Below, one piece after another: positions 1 through 9,573 of a stretch of DNA of 64,000 nucleotides. The notes beneath the pieces were generated by a model, which did no database searches, was not told where the DNA came from, and saw nothing but the letters and a program-made list of their open reading frames with translations. Source of the DNA: Burkholderiales bacterium (GTDB taxonomy: Bacteria > Pseudomonadota > Gammaproteobacteria > Burkholderiales > Burkholderiaceae_C); NCBI GenBank assembly GCA_016213325.1, contig JACRAY010000028.1:46045-110044 (forward strand), read 5' to 3'. How positions within the stretch are numbered: the first letter of the stretch is position 1; each line of letters starts with the position of its first letter. The translations under genes were made by a program, and so were the position numbers.

Positions 1-1467
1 CGGGCTCGGGCGGTAACGCGGGTCACCGTACACCGTCTGCATGTTGAACAGCACTTCGAGGATGTTGGCCGGGCCCCAGCGGTCACCCATCGCCAGCGGG
101 CCCAGCGGGTAGCCGAGGCCGAGCGTCACGGCCGTCTCCAGGTCCTTCGGGCTGCAGATGCGCTGCTGGCAGATGTCGGATGCGATGTTGACGATGGCGG
201 CCACCACGCGCTGCGTGACGAAGCCGCCCGAGTCGCGGATGACGCTGACGGCCTTGCCGTCGCGCGCAAAGAGCGCGTGCGCGGCGTCGCGCATGTCGGT
301 GCGGGTCGCAGGATTGGTCGCCAGCACGCGCCGCTTCGTCGCCGCATCATCCACCAGCATGTCGATGCCGATCGTGCGCGCGGGGTCGAGCCGCTCGACC
401 ACTGCGACGGTGGTCACGTCGAAGCCCAGGGGCGCGACCAGCGTCAGCGCGCCTGGTGAGGGTGACTGGCCGGTTTCCGCCTTGGCCCCCAGGTCCTTCA
501 GAAGCTGCAACAGCTCGGAGCGGCGTGCTGCCCTCGTCGACACCCAGACCGGCGGCATTTCGTCGACCACCGGGAGCGGCGGCTCTGCTGGCAACTGCGC
601 CTTGCCGTCGACGTAGCGGTAGAAGCCTTCGCCCGACTTGCGCCCCACCACACCGCCGGCCAGTCGCTGGGCCGTGATCACGCTAGGGCGGAAGCGCGGC
701 TCGTCGTAGTACTGGCGGTAGATCGACTCCATCACCGGGTGCGACACGTCCAGCGCCGTCAGGTCCAGCAGCTCGAACGGGCCGAGCCTGAAGCCCGCCT
801 GGTCCTTCAGGATGCGGTCGACGGTGGCGAAGTCGGCGATGCCCTCACCGACGATGCGCAGGGCCTCGGTGCCGTAGCCGCGGCCGGCGTGGTTGACGAT
901 GAAGCCCGGCGTGTCCTGCGCCTGCACGGGGGTATGGCCCATGTCCCGCGCATAGTCGGCCAGGCCCCGGCACACCGCCGGGTCGGTCTTCAGCCCCGCA
1001 ATGACCTCGACCACCTTCATCAGTGGCACGGGATTGAAGAAATGGTAGCCGGCGCAGCGCCCCGGCTGCTGCAGCCCGGCGGCGATGGCCGTCACCGACA
1101 GCGATGACGTATTGGTCGCCAGCACGGCGTCGGGCCGCACGATGCTTTCCAGTTCCGCGAACAGGGACTTCTTGACGTCGAGCCGTTCGACCACCGCCTC
1201 CACCACCAGGTCGCATTCGGCCAGCTCGGCAAGGGCAGCCGCCCCCCGCAGGCGCTGGCGGCAACCCTGGACGGCGGCCGTGTCCATCTTCCCTTTCTCG
1301 CGCATCCGGTCCCACTGGGTGGCTATTTCGTCGCAGGCGCGCGCCACGGCGCTGCTTTGTGTGTCGTAAAGGCGCACGATGCTGCCGGCCTGTGCTGCAA
1401 TCTGGGCGATGCCTCGACCCATGGCGCCTGCACCCACAATGCCTATGGTTTGGTAACGTGTTTGCAT
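1..1467 (-). CDS. 3-hydroxyacyl-CoA dehydrogenase, PaaH/PaaC type (3' end outside window)
   Basis: The gene is open for 489 codons from an ATG at 1467 to the window edge, so only the last few residues should be missing compared with the roughly 500-residue PaaH/PaaC family. The N-terminal Rossmann motif GAGAMG is at residues 12-17 and the catalytic-histidine signature GYHFFNPVP has His142. A second HCDH-like C-terminal domain follows, as in the two-domain phenylacetate and fatty-acid beta-oxidation enzymes. It should oxidise a 3-hydroxyacyl-CoA with NAD+ in the cytoplasm. Its neighbour is divergent and unrelated, so the pathway (phenylacetate or general beta-oxidation) cannot be decided here. 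Confidence 0.93.
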   Translation of the reverse strand, partial: MQTRYQTIGIVGAGAMGRGIAQIAAQAGSIVRLYDTQSSAVARACDEIATQWDRMREKGKMDTAAVQGCRQRLRGAAALAELAECDLVVEAVVERLDVKKSLFAELESIVRPDAVLATNTSSLSVTAIAAGLQQPGRCAGYHFFNPVPLMKVVEVIAGLKTDPAVCRGLADYARDMGHTPVQAQDTPGFIVNHAGRGYGTEALRIVGEGIADFATVDRILKDQAGFRLGPFELLDLTALDVSHPVMESIYRQYYDEPRFRPSVITAQRLAGGVVGRKSGEGFYRYVDGKAQLPAEPPLPVVDEMPPVWVSTRAARRSELLQLLKDLGAKAETGQSPSPGALTLVAPLGFDVTTVAVVERLDPARTIGIDMLVDDAATKRRVLATNPATRTDMRDAAHALFARDGKAVSVIRDSGGFVTQRVVAAIVNIASDICQQRICSPKDLETAVTLGLGYPLGPLAMGDRWGPANILEVLFNMQTVYGDPRYRPSP

Positions 1468-1528
1468 TGCAACGATTATCTGTGACGGCCTTCCGGGGTC
1501 CTTTGGATCGGGTTACAGTGTGTTACTG

Positions 1529-3643
1529 ATGGATCGCCGACTGCTTCGCCTGCTCGCGCTGCTCGCGCTGGCGCTGCTGCCACTGCTGGAAGCATCGGCT
1601 TTGGGCCTTTCGCGTGTGCGTGGGGCTGTGCTGTTGGGCCGGCCCTTGAACGTCACGATCGCGGCCACCGTGGAGCCCGGGGACCCGGACGCGCCCTGTG
1701 TCGAGGCCGACGTTTTCCAGGGCGACACGCGTGTGGTCCCGCGCCAGGTGACCACGCGCTGGGAGCCGGGCGCACCCGGGCAGGGCAACGTGCGCATCAC
1801 CACCGGCGTGCTGGTGGATGAGCCGATCATCACGCTGTACGTGCGGGTGGGTTGCCAGAACCAGGTGACGCGGCGCTACGTGTTGCTGTCGGAACAGGTG
1901 GCTGAAGCCGAGTCGGCTCCGCTGGTGGCGCCGGTACCTCCGGCACGCTCGGTCCCGGTCGTTCCTCCGCCCGTTGCACAGTCCGCCCCCCTGGCAGCCG
2001 ATTCGCTGGTGATCCAGCCGGCGCCGCGTGTGTCGGTGGTGCCGCGGCCCGCCCAGCCGCCCGCGACGCGCGGGCGCGCACCCACGCGCGCCCCGCAGGC
2101 CGCACCCGCGCCTGGGCAGGCGCGCCTGAAGCTCGAGCCCCTGGACCTGCGCTACGAGCCGGAACCCGCCCTGAAGTCCACGGGCAAGCTGGTCGCCCAG
2201 CCCACCGCCAACGAGGAGCGCCGCCGCCAGGCAGCCGCGCTCTGGCGCGCGATCACGCAGGGACCTGAAGAGACCGTGCGCAACAGCGAACGCATCGCGC
2301 TGCTCGAACGCGACATGCGTACGCTGGGCGACCTGACGAAGCGCAACGTCGCAGCGCTGGAACTGATGCGCGAGCAGACCGAAAAGGCCCGCGGCGAACG
2401 CAACATCATGACCATGGTGGCGATCCTGCTGGCGCTGGTGATCGCGGGCGGTGCCGTGGCCGCGGCGTGGATCCTGCGGCGCGGCACGCATCCGTCGGTG
2501 GCCTGGTGGGGCCGCCGCGAAGCGGCGGACAGCGACTACGACGCCGACGATGCACCCGCGCGCATGCCGCCGGCCCCCGCACCGGCCCACAAGGCAGCAG
2601 CGGCGGCGGCGGCCGCCGCCGCGGCCGCCGCCGCCGCAGGCGAGCGCGACGAAGTGGCCGAAGCCTCCGACTCGCAGCCGCCTTCGTCTTCCCGGTCCAT
2701 GGCGCCGATACCGCCCAAGCCGGCTTCCAGCCGCTGGGCCAATTCCGACTTCCAGGGCAGCCTGCCGGGGAGCGGGTCGCGCATGCTCAAGGCCGAGGAG
2801 CTGATCGACATCCAGCAGCAGGCCGACTTCTTCCTGTCCATCGGGCAGGTCGACCGGGCGATCGCCGTGCTCGAGACCCACCTGCAGCAGCAAAGCGAGA
2901 CCAGCGCGCTCGCGTGGTTCGACCTGCTGGACATCTACCACGACATCGACCAGCGCGACGACTACGAGCGCATCCGCGAGGGCTTCCAGGACCGCTTCAA
3001 CGCGCACGTGCCGGAGTTCGACGATTACCGTTCGGAGCAGGGTGGCCTGGAAGACTACAGCCGCGCGATGTCACGCATCATGACGTTGTGGCCGGGGCGC
3101 CGCGTGCTGGAGGTCATCGAGGACTCGCTGCTGCGCCGGCCCGACACGGACGACAGCGAAACCTTCAGCCTGGAGGCCTACCGCGAGCTGGTGCTGCTGT
3201 ACAACATCGCCAAGGAACTGGCGCAGGAGGAAGACCGCGAGGAACGCGAGGAGCCGGGCGAGACCGCACCGTCGCCGCTCATGCCCGACATCGCGCCCTC
3301 GCGCTTCGGCGAAACGCAGCGCATGGGCTTGGTGATCGCGCCGCCGCCGGCACCCGAGGTCCCCCAGGGCCCCCTGCTGGGCGACGAGTTCCTGTGGCGC
3401 CCCGCCGGTGCGCAGGCCGGCGTGGACATCGACCTCGACATGTTCGCCGACGCCGGCGAGCCGGCGCTCGATTTCGACGAAGAGGCCGGGTCCGCGCAGG
3501 AGGCTGGGAGCGACGAATTCGACCTGGTGCTCGACTTCCCCGAAGCGGCGCCGCCGAACTCCTCGCCGCCTGCACCGCCGCCGTCGTCGACGCCGGCTCC
3601 GCTCATGGATCTCGACTCGCTGGACTGGCGCTCGATCCGCTGA
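1529..3643 (+). CDS. FimV-like protein (type IV pilus / polarity hub family)
   Basis: A 704-residue protein with a signal peptide over about the first 25 residues, then a FimV N-terminal-type domain of about 120 residues. A Pro/Ala-rich linker follows, then a predicted coiled coil near residues 245-285, one membrane segment near 295-315 (VAILLALVIAGGAVAAAWIL) and a 15-alanine run just behind it. The acidic C-terminal half contains a TPR-like stretch (AEELIDIQQQADFFLSIGQV). This architecture matches FimV homologues, inner-membrane proteins with a periplasmic N-terminus and a cytoplasmic TPR end that support type IV pili and polar organisation. A GTG three codons upstream (1520) is an alternative start. 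The 3' end overlaps the convergent MFS gene by 41 bp. Confidence 0.8.
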   Translation: MDRRLLRLLALLALALLPLLEASALGLSRVRGAVLLGRPLNVTIAATVEPGDPDAPCVEADVFQGDTRVVPRQVTTRWEPGAPGQGNVRITTGVLVDEPIITLYVRVGCQNQVTRRYVLLSEQVAEAESAPLVAPVPPARSVPVVPPPVAQSAPLAADSLVIQPAPRVSVVPRPAQPPATRGRAPTRAPQAAPAPGQARLKLEPLDLRYEPEPALKSTGKLVAQPTANEERRRQAAALWRAITQGPEETVRNSERIALLERDMRTLGDLTKRNVAALELMREQTEKARGERNIMTMVAILLALVIAGGAVAAAWILRRGTHPSVAWWGRREAADSDYDADDAPARMPPAPAPAHKAAAAAAAAAAAAAAAGERDEVAEASDSQPPSSSRSMAPIPPKPASSRWANSDFQGSLPGSGSRMLKAEELIDIQQQADFFLSIGQVDRAIAVLETHLQQQSETSALAWFDLLDIYHDIDQRDDYERIREGFQDRFNAHVPEFDDYRSEQGGLEDYSRAMSRIMTLWPGRRVLEVIEDSLLRRPDTDDSETFSLEAYRELVLLYNIAKELAQEEDREEREEPGETAPSPLMPDIAPSRFGETQRMGLVIAPPPAPEVPQGPLLGDEFLWRPAGAQAGVDIDLDMFADAGEPALDFDEEAGSAQEAGSDEFDLVLDFPEAAPPNSSPPAPPPSSTPAPLMDLDSLDWRSIR

Positions 3644-4829
3644 AGGCGCTCGCCGACAGGCGCGTGGCCCGCACGCTCAGCGCGATGGCGAGCAGCATCC
3701 CGGCGGCACCGGCCCAGTGGAGGTCGTCCATGCCCCCGCGTGCGATCAGCCAGCCGCCTGCCGCAGCCCCGATCGCCTGGCCTGCATACATGCCGGCGGT
3801 GTTCAAGGAGATCGAGCCGGAGGCCAGCGACGGCGCCAGCGCCACCAGCCGCGCCTGCTGGGCGGAATTGGTGGAGAAGCAGCCCAGCGACCACGGCAGG
3901 CACACCAGGGCCGCCAGCACCAGCGAGTTGCCGAGCGGGAACACGAGCAGGCTCGCCGCCATCATCACCAGGCCCGCCAGCACCGCGCGGTCGGCGCCGG
4001 TGCGCTCGATCCAGTGCGACATCACGGCGTTACCGGCGAAGCCGAACACGCCGAACCACATGAACAGCAGGCCCAGCTCGCCGGGCGTGATGCCGATGCG
4101 CTCCTTGAAGTAGGGCGCGAAGTACGAGAACAGCGTGAACTGCCCGGCCGCCGACAGCACCGTGACGCCCAGGCAAAGCATCAGCGGCTGCGAGCGGAAC
4201 ACCTCGGCCCAGGCGGCGGTGGACAGCGGCGGCAAGCGTACCCCCGAGGGCATGGTTCGCCACACCCACAAGGCGCTGGCGAGTGCCAGCACGCCGACGA
4301 GGACGAAGGCACTGGCCCAGCCGAGCGTGCCGCCCATGTAGGCCGCCAGCGGCATGCCGAGGACCGACGCCACCGACCAGCCGATGAAGATGAACGTGAT
4401 GGCGCGCCCGCGCAACCTGGGCGGCACCAGCAGGCCGACGCAGGCAGCTGCCTGGGGGGTGAAGATGGCCGGCGCCACCATCGAGATCACCCGCAAAGGC
4501 AGCAGCGTCTCGAAGGTCGGTGCCAGCGCGCTCGCCAGGTGCAGCAGGCCGTACCACACGAGCGCGAGCGTGAGCAGCCAGCGCCGGTCCACTGCGCCGA
4601 CGACCGCCGCGCAGGCGGGTGCCCCTATCGCCATCAGCAGGGCTGCCAGCGAAATGAGCTGGCCCGCCACCGCCACCGGGACGTGCAGCGACGAGCTGAT
4701 GTCGTTGAGCGTGCCCGGCACCACCATCACGCCGGTGCCGATCACGAAGTTGCCGGCCAGCAGCGGCCAGACGACGCGCGGCAAGCGGACCGCGTGCGCC
4801 TTGTCGTCGCGCGGGCTGTCTTCGCCCAT
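3603..4829 (-). CDS. MFS transporter
   Basis: A 408-residue integral membrane protein with about 12 hydrophobic segments. The MFS loop signature after TM2 is weak, but the fold is clear from alternating hydrophobic helices starting at VVWPLLAGNFVIGTGVMVVP. It resembles the AraJ/YdhP-type drug or sugar efflux branch of the major facilitator superfamily; the substrate is unknown. It lies 4 bp behind the D-2-hydroxyacid dehydrogenase gene on the same strand, so the two are probably co-transcribed. The transporter could therefore move the acid used by, or made by, that enzyme (inference). Confidence 0.85.
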   Translation of the reverse strand: MGEDSPRDDKAHAVRLPRVVWPLLAGNFVIGTGVMVVPGTLNDISSSLHVPVAVAGQLISLAALLMAIGAPACAAVVGAVDRRWLLTLALVWYGLLHLASALAPTFETLLPLRVISMVAPAIFTPQAAACVGLLVPPRLRGRAITFIFIGWSVASVLGMPLAAYMGGTLGWASAFVLVGVLALASALWVWRTMPSGVRLPPLSTAAWAEVFRSQPLMLCLGVTVLSAAGQFTLFSYFAPYFKERIGITPGELGLLFMWFGVFGFAGNAVMSHWIERTGADRAVLAGLVMMAASLLVFPLGNSLVLAALVCLPWSLGCFSTNSAQQARLVALAPSLASGSISLNTAGMYAGQAIGAAAGGWLIARGGMDDLHWAGAAGMLLAIALSVRATRLSASAFSGSSASPASRDP

Positions 4830-4833
4830 GCAG

Positions 4834-5841
4834 CTAGCGCCGCACCTGCAATGCGCCCGGGTTGACGATGTTGGTGGGGGTGCCCCGGATGAAGTTGACG
4901 ACGTTGTCGAAGGCCGCGCCGAAGTACAGCTCGTAGCTCTCCTGCTCCACGTAGCCGATGTGCGGCGTGCAGATGCAGTTCTCCAGCCTGAGCAGCGCGT
5001 GCCCCTGCAGGATGGGTTCGCTCTCGAAGACGTCGATCGCCGCCATGCCCGGCCGCCCGCGGTTCAGGCCGGCGATCAGGGCCTCGGGCTCGATCAGCTC
5101 CGCGCGCGAGGTGTTCACGAGCAGCGAAGTCGGCTTCATCAGGGCCAGGTCATCGAGCCGCACGATGCCGAAGGTTTCGTCGTTCAGCCGCAGGTGCAGG
5201 CTGAGGACGTCGCTTTCGGTGAACAGGGCCTCGCGGCTGGCAGCCGCCTCGAAGCCGTCGGCAATGCACTTGTCGCGCGACTGCTGGCTGCCCCACACCA
5301 TCACGCGCATGCCGAAGGCCTTCCCATAGCCCGCCACCAGCTGGCCGACCTTGCCGTAGCCCCAGATGCCCAGCGTCTTGCCGCGCAGCACCATGCCGAG
5401 CCCGAAATTGGCGGGCATCGAGGCGGCTTTCATGCCCGACTGCTGCCACGCGCCGTGCTTGAGGTTGGCCACGTATTGCGGCAGGCGCCGCATGGCCGTC
5501 ATCGTGAGCGCCCATGCCAGTTCGGCCGGGGCGACCGGCGAGCCCACGCCCTCGGCCACCGCAATGCCGCGCTCGGTGCAGGCTTCGATGTCGATGTGCG
5601 AGCCGACCCGGCCGGTCTGGGCGATCATCTTCAGCCGCGGCAGCTTTTCGATGAGCTGGCGCGACAGGTGGGTGCGTTCGCGGATGAGCACGATCACGTC
5701 GGCATCGCGCAGCCGCACCGACAGCTGCCCGATCCCCTTGACCGTGTTGGTATAGACCTTCGCAGGAAAGGCTTCCAGCTTGGCGGCGCATTGGAGCTTG
5801 CGCACCGCATCCTGGTAGTCGTCGAGGATCACGATGTTCAT
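4834..5841 (-). CDS. D-2-hydroxyacid dehydrogenase family protein
   Basis: A 335-residue NAD-dependent dehydrogenase. The start is set at the ATG giving MNIVILDDYQDAVRKL, because sequence further upstream in frame is not family-like. The cofactor motif GYGKVG is at residues 161-166. The catalytic triad of the family is visible as Arg246 (NTSRAEL), Glu275 (FESEP) and His294 (TPHIGY). Family members reduce 2-keto acids or oxidise D-2-hydroxy acids; phosphoglycerate, glyoxylate and other substrates occur and cannot be told apart by eye. It is followed closely by an MFS carrier gene and is divergent from the DUF1993 gene. Confidence 0.9.
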   Translation of the reverse strand: MNIVILDDYQDAVRKLQCAAKLEAFPAKVYTNTVKGIGQLSVRLRDADVIVLIRERTHLSRQLIEKLPRLKMIAQTGRVGSHIDIEACTERGIAVAEGVGSPVAPAELAWALTMTAMRRLPQYVANLKHGAWQQSGMKAASMPANFGLGMVLRGKTLGIWGYGKVGQLVAGYGKAFGMRVMVWGSQQSRDKCIADGFEAAASREALFTESDVLSLHLRLNDETFGIVRLDDLALMKPTSLLVNTSRAELIEPEALIAGLNRGRPGMAAIDVFESEPILQGHALLRLENCICTPHIGYVEQESYELYFGAAFDNVVNFIRGTPTNIVNPGALQVRR

Positions 5842-5939
5842 GGCCACCCATTGTGCCTTGGGCCAATCAACCCGTGCCCCGCAGGCTGCGTCCGCAAGCG
5901 ATAGCATCGCGGCTTCACGAACCCCAAGAGGAAGACCCG

Positions 5940-6461
5940 ATGCCCATCTCCATGTATTCGGCCAGCGTGCCGGCCTTCCAGCACTCGCTGCGCAACCTTG
6001 CGCACATCCTCGACAAGGGCGAGGCGCACGCACAGGCGCGCAAGATCGACCCGTCGGTGTTCACGCAGTACCGCCTGGCGCCGGACATGCTGCCCTTCAC
6101 CCGGCAGGTCCTCATCGCGTGCGATGGCCCGAAGAACGCGGTCGCGCGAATCTCCGGCGTCGAAGCGCCGAAGTTCGAAGACAACGAAACCACGTTCCCC
6201 GAGTTGAAGGCGCGGGTCCAGAAGGCACTGGACTACCTGGCGAGCGTGCCGGCCGGCGCGCTGGACGGCACGGAAGACAAGGACATCACGTTCCCGGTGG
6301 GCCGCGACAAGACCCGCACGATGAAGGCCGAGGCCTACCTCAAGCACTGGGTGCTGCCCAACTTCTTCTTCCATATCACCACCGCCTACGCCATCCTGCG
6401 GCACAACGGCGTGGAGCTGGGCAAGTCCGACTACCTGGCCGGCGGCAACCCAGGTTTCTAG
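5940..6461 (+). CDS. DUF1993 domain-containing protein
   Basis: A 173-residue protein starting at MPISMYSASVPAFQHSL, with a purine-rich AGAGGAAG ribosome-binding site just upstream that decides the start. The sequence is typical of DUF1993, a helical cytoplasmic family related to the DinB/four-helix-bundle fold, with no assigned reaction. It ends HNGVELGKSDYLAGG, a conserved tail in this family. It is divergent from the D-2-hydroxyacid dehydrogenase gene with 98 bp between them, which must carry both promoters. Its stop overlaps the convergent small lipoprotein gene by 4 bp. Confidence 0.85.
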   Translation: MPISMYSASVPAFQHSLRNLAHILDKGEAHAQARKIDPSVFTQYRLAPDMLPFTRQVLIACDGPKNAVARISGVEAPKFEDNETTFPELKARVQKALDYLASVPAGALDGTEDKDITFPVGRDKTRTMKAEAYLKHWVLPNFFFHITTAYAILRHNGVELGKSDYLAGGNPGF

Positions 6462-6622
6462 CCGGCGGGGCGGCAGCCGTTGCGGCGGCCGATGTTGGAG
6501 CCTGTCTGGGGCTCCTCCGCCGAGCACTTCGGCGCGGGCTGCTGGGTGGCCGTGGAAGTTTCGGGGGCGGTGGCGCAGGCGGCGAGCAGGGCTGCGGCCA
6601 GTGCGAGGAGCGTCGTTCTCAT
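6458..6622 (-). CDS. Small lipoprotein, function unknown
   Basis: A 54-residue product with a classic lipoprotein signal: MRTTLLALAAALLAACATAP, with lipobox LAAC and acylated Cys at about residue 19. The mature part is only about 35 residues, polar, with two further cysteines. An AAGGCAG-type ribosome-binding site precedes the ATG. Such tiny lipoproteins are common in Burkholderiales and mostly uncharacterised. It overlaps the end of the convergent DUF1993 gene by 4 bp. Confidence 0.6.
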   Translation of the reverse strand: MRTTLLALAAALLAACATAPETSTATQQPAPKCSAEEPQTGSNIGRRNGCRPAG

Positions 6623-6709
6623 GGGACTGCCTTGTCTATACAAGCCCGCAACCGCTGCGGGACGCGCGAGTGTAGGTGACCCGCGCGCGCAGGCAGCTGC
6701 GGGTTTTCC

Positions 6710-6997
6710 TCAGCGCTGGGCAGCTTCGATCGCAGCCAGGCGCTCGAGCTCGGCACACACGTCGGCCATGCGACCGGAGATCACCATGCGCCCCGCGCAA
6801 GGTGCCGCGCGCGGTCCGTCGAACACGCGCACCACGCGCAACGGGCGCACTGCGGGCCGCACCACGGATGCCGCGCGCACGGCGGGTGCCGGGACGCCGG
6901 CAGCGTCATTGCGCGCGGGCCTGTCGAGCAGCCATGCCGCCAGCGACTGGAGCGGTGCGAAAAATGCGTGGGCGGGAAGTGAGATTGCGCTTGCCAT
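6710..6997 (-). CDS. Small hypothetical protein downstream of lexA
   Basis: A 95-residue basic protein beginning MASAISLPAHAFFAPLQSLA. A strong AGGAG ribosome-binding site lies 7 nt before the ATG, which argues that it is translated. The first 30 residues are amphipathic or hydrophobic, the middle is Ala/Val/Arg/Pro-rich, and the C-terminus (RMVISGRMADVCAELERLAA) looks like a conserved helix. I recognise no characterised family. It lies about 107 bp downstream of lexA on the same strand, a position where pseudomonads carry the sulA division inhibitor, so SOS co-expression is possible (inference). Confidence 0.6.
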   Translation of the reverse strand: MASAISLPAHAFFAPLQSLAAWLLDRPARNDAAGVPAPAVRAASVVRPAVRPLRVVRVFDGPRAAPCAGRMVISGRMADVCAELERLAAIEAAQR

Positions 6998-7104
6998 GTG
7001 GACTCCTGGGGTGGAATGGAACACGGCAGGATTCGCGGGGAGGTCCTTCGCCGCAGGGTGATGGGTCTGTGCCATACGCCTGCCACCTGCGGCGGGACCG
7101 GGGG

Positions 7105-7773
7105 TTACATCAACATCGTGTTGCGGATGAGGCCGACTGCGATGCCTTCGATTTCGAACGGCTCGCCCGGCTCCACCACGATCGTCGGGTAGTCGGGGTT
7201 TTCGGGGTGCAGCTCGATCAGGTGCTTGTTGCGGCGGAAGCGCTTGACGGTGACTTCGTCGCCGAGGCGCGCCACGATGATCTGGCCGTTCTTGGCTTCC
7301 TTGCTGGACTGCACGGCGAGCAGGTCGCCGTCCATGATGCCGGCGTCGCGCATCGACATGCCGCGCACCTTCAGCAGGTAGTCGGGCCGGCGCTGGAACA
7401 GGCCGCTTTCGACGTAGTACGTCTGGTCGATGTGTTCCTGCGCGAGGATGGGCGAACCCGCTGCCACGCGGCCGATGAGGGGCAGTGCTATGGGCAGTTG
7501 CAGGGGCAGGTCGAACTGCTTGAAGCGTGACTCGTGGATCGAGCGCAGCGTCTCGCTTTTCAGCCGGATGCCGCGCGACGTGCCGCTCACGAGCTCGATG
7601 ACGCCCTTGCGCGCCAGCGCCTGCAAATGCTCTTCGGCCGCGTTGGCGGACTTGAAGCCGAGCTCTGCCGCAATCTCGGCGCGAGTGGGTGGTGCCCCTG
7701 TGCGTGCAATGGCGCTCTGGATCAGGTCCAGAATCTGTTGCTGCCGGGCGGTGAGCTTGGGCGAGTCCATCAT
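7105..7773 (-). CDS. lexA: LexA repressor (SOS response)
   Basis: A 222-residue LexA with an N-terminal winged-helix domain (residues 1-70), an Ala105-Gly106 self-cleavage site inside GRVAAGSP, the nucleophile Ser140 (RGMSMRD) and the general base Lys177 (EVTVKRF). It represses DNA-damage genes and is inactivated by RecA-stimulated autocleavage. Two tandem start codons exist (7773 and 7770). The upstream region carries a perfect and a one-mismatch SOS box, so autoregulation is expected. The asparaginase gene is divergent and shares these operators. Confidence 0.97.
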   Translation of the reverse strand: MMDSPKLTARQQQILDLIQSAIARTGAPPTRAEIAAELGFKSANAAEEHLQALARKGVIELVSGTSRGIRLKSETLRSIHESRFKQFDLPLQLPIALPLIGRVAAGSPILAQEHIDQTYYVESGLFQRRPDYLLKVRGMSMRDAGIMDGDLLAVQSSKEAKNGQIIVARLGDEVTVKRFRRNKHLIELHPENPDYPTIVVEPGEPFEIEGIAVGLIRNTMLM

Positions 7774-7795
7774 GGAAGGGCACTCCTGAGGCGGC

Positions 7796-7811
7796 CTGTC
7801 TTAATATCCAG
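7796..7811. promoter_or_regulatory. Second SOS (LexA) box, one mismatch
   Basis: CTGT, eight bases, then CCAG. This differs by one base from the CTGT-N8-ACAG consensus of E. coli-type LexA operators. It sits 3 bp from the perfect box and 22 bp before the lexA start, an arrangement like the tandem operators of E. coli lexA. Confidence 0.6.
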
Positions 7812-7814
7812 TAC

Positions 7815-7830
7815 CTGTATTTTTGAACAG
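7815..7830. promoter_or_regulatory. SOS (LexA) box, perfect consensus
   Basis: CTGTATTTTTGAACAG is an exact match to CTGT-N8-ACAG with an AT-rich centre. It lies in the 74-bp divergent region between lexA and the asparaginase gene, 17 bp before the asparaginase GTG. Binding could therefore repress both directions. Confidence 0.88.
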
Positions 7831-7847
7831 TTTTGAAGGAAGCGCAA

Positions 7848-8783
7848 GTGATTGGCCGAAAAATCGTCGTGCTCGGGACCGGCGGGACCGTCGCGGGGCG
7901 CGCTGCCAGCGCCACGGACAACCTCGCGTACACAGCCGGGCAGGTTGCCGTGGCCGACCTGCTGCACGGCGTGGCGCGGCCCGCGGGCTTCGAGCTGCTG
8001 GCCGAGCAGGTGACGCAGGTCGACAGCAAGGACATGGACTTCGAGGTGTGGCGCATCCTGGCGTTGCGCTGTGCCCACTGGCTGGCGCAGCCCGAAGTGG
8101 CGGGCGTGGTGGTGACCCACGGCACCGACACGATGGAAGAGACGGCGTTCTTCCTGCATTGCGTGCTCGCGCCCGCGCGCCCGGTGGTCCTTACCGGCGC
8201 CATGCGGCCCGCCACCTCGGTGACGGCCGACGGCCCGCGCAACGTGGCGGACGCGCTGGCCGTCGCCGCGACCGCCGGCGCCCAGGGCGTGGTCGTGGTG
8301 TTCGCGGGGCAGGTGCATGCCGCAGCCGAGGTAGCGAAGACGCATGCGCACCGCCTCGAAGCGTTCGGTTCGGGCGAGAGCGCGCCGCTCGGCCTGGTCG
8401 ACGAAGGCGGCGTGCGCATGGCACACCCGTGGCCCGCCGGCGACAGCGCCCAGGCGCGCAGCCTGCTGCAGCGCGTGGCCGCAGCGCCGTCCTGGCCGCG
8501 CGTGGAGATCGTGATGAACTACGCCGGTGCAGGACCGGGCATCGTCGAAGCACTGGTGAAGCAGGGCGTGCGCGGCATCGTGGCCGCAGGCACGGGCAAC
8601 GGCACGCTGCACCGCTCGCTGGAAGAGGCGCTGGTGCAGGCGCAGTCGGCAGGCGTGGCCGTCGTGCGCAGTACCCGCTGTGCAATGGGTTCGGTGGTGC
8701 CGCACGCGCGGGATCGCCTGCCGCACTCGCCGCTGCCGCCGGTGAAGGCGCGGGTGGCGCTGATGCTCGAGCTGCTGGCCTGA
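7848..8783 (+). CDS. Asparaginase (L-asparagine amidohydrolase)
   Basis: A 311-residue enzyme hydrolysing asparagine (possibly glutamine) to aspartate and ammonia. The two Thr signatures of the bacterial asparaginase family are present: TGGTVAG at residues 11-17, with the nucleophile Thr14, and THGTDTMEET, with the second Thr-Asp pair. There is no signal peptide, so it should be cytoplasmic. The start is taken as the GTG at 7848 because AAGGAAG lies just upstream; a TTG at 7833 would be inside the SOS box region. It shares its promoter region with lexA and may therefore respond to LexA occupancy. Confidence 0.9.
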   Translation: MIGRKIVVLGTGGTVAGRAASATDNLAYTAGQVAVADLLHGVARPAGFELLAEQVTQVDSKDMDFEVWRILALRCAHWLAQPEVAGVVVTHGTDTMEETAFFLHCVLAPARPVVLTGAMRPATSVTADGPRNVADALAVAATAGAQGVVVVFAGQVHAAAEVAKTHAHRLEAFGSGESAPLGLVDEGGVRMAHPWPAGDSAQARSLLQRVAAAPSWPRVEIVMNYAGAGPGIVEALVKQGVRGIVAAGTGNGTLHRSLEEALVQAQSAGVAVVRSTRCAMGSVVPHARDRLPHSPLPPVKARVALMLELLA

Positions 8784-8786
8784 CCG

Positions 8787-9542
<756 letters not shown>

Positions 9543-9573
9543 TTACACGCCGCAGGAAGCGCCAAGCGCGCCG

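Noticed and set aside
5842..6033. A 64-residue N-terminal extension of the D-2-hydroxyacid dehydrogenase
   Set aside because: The extension is Arg/Ala/Trp-rich, overlaps the start of the divergent DUF1993 gene, and the family begins at MNIVILDDYQ.
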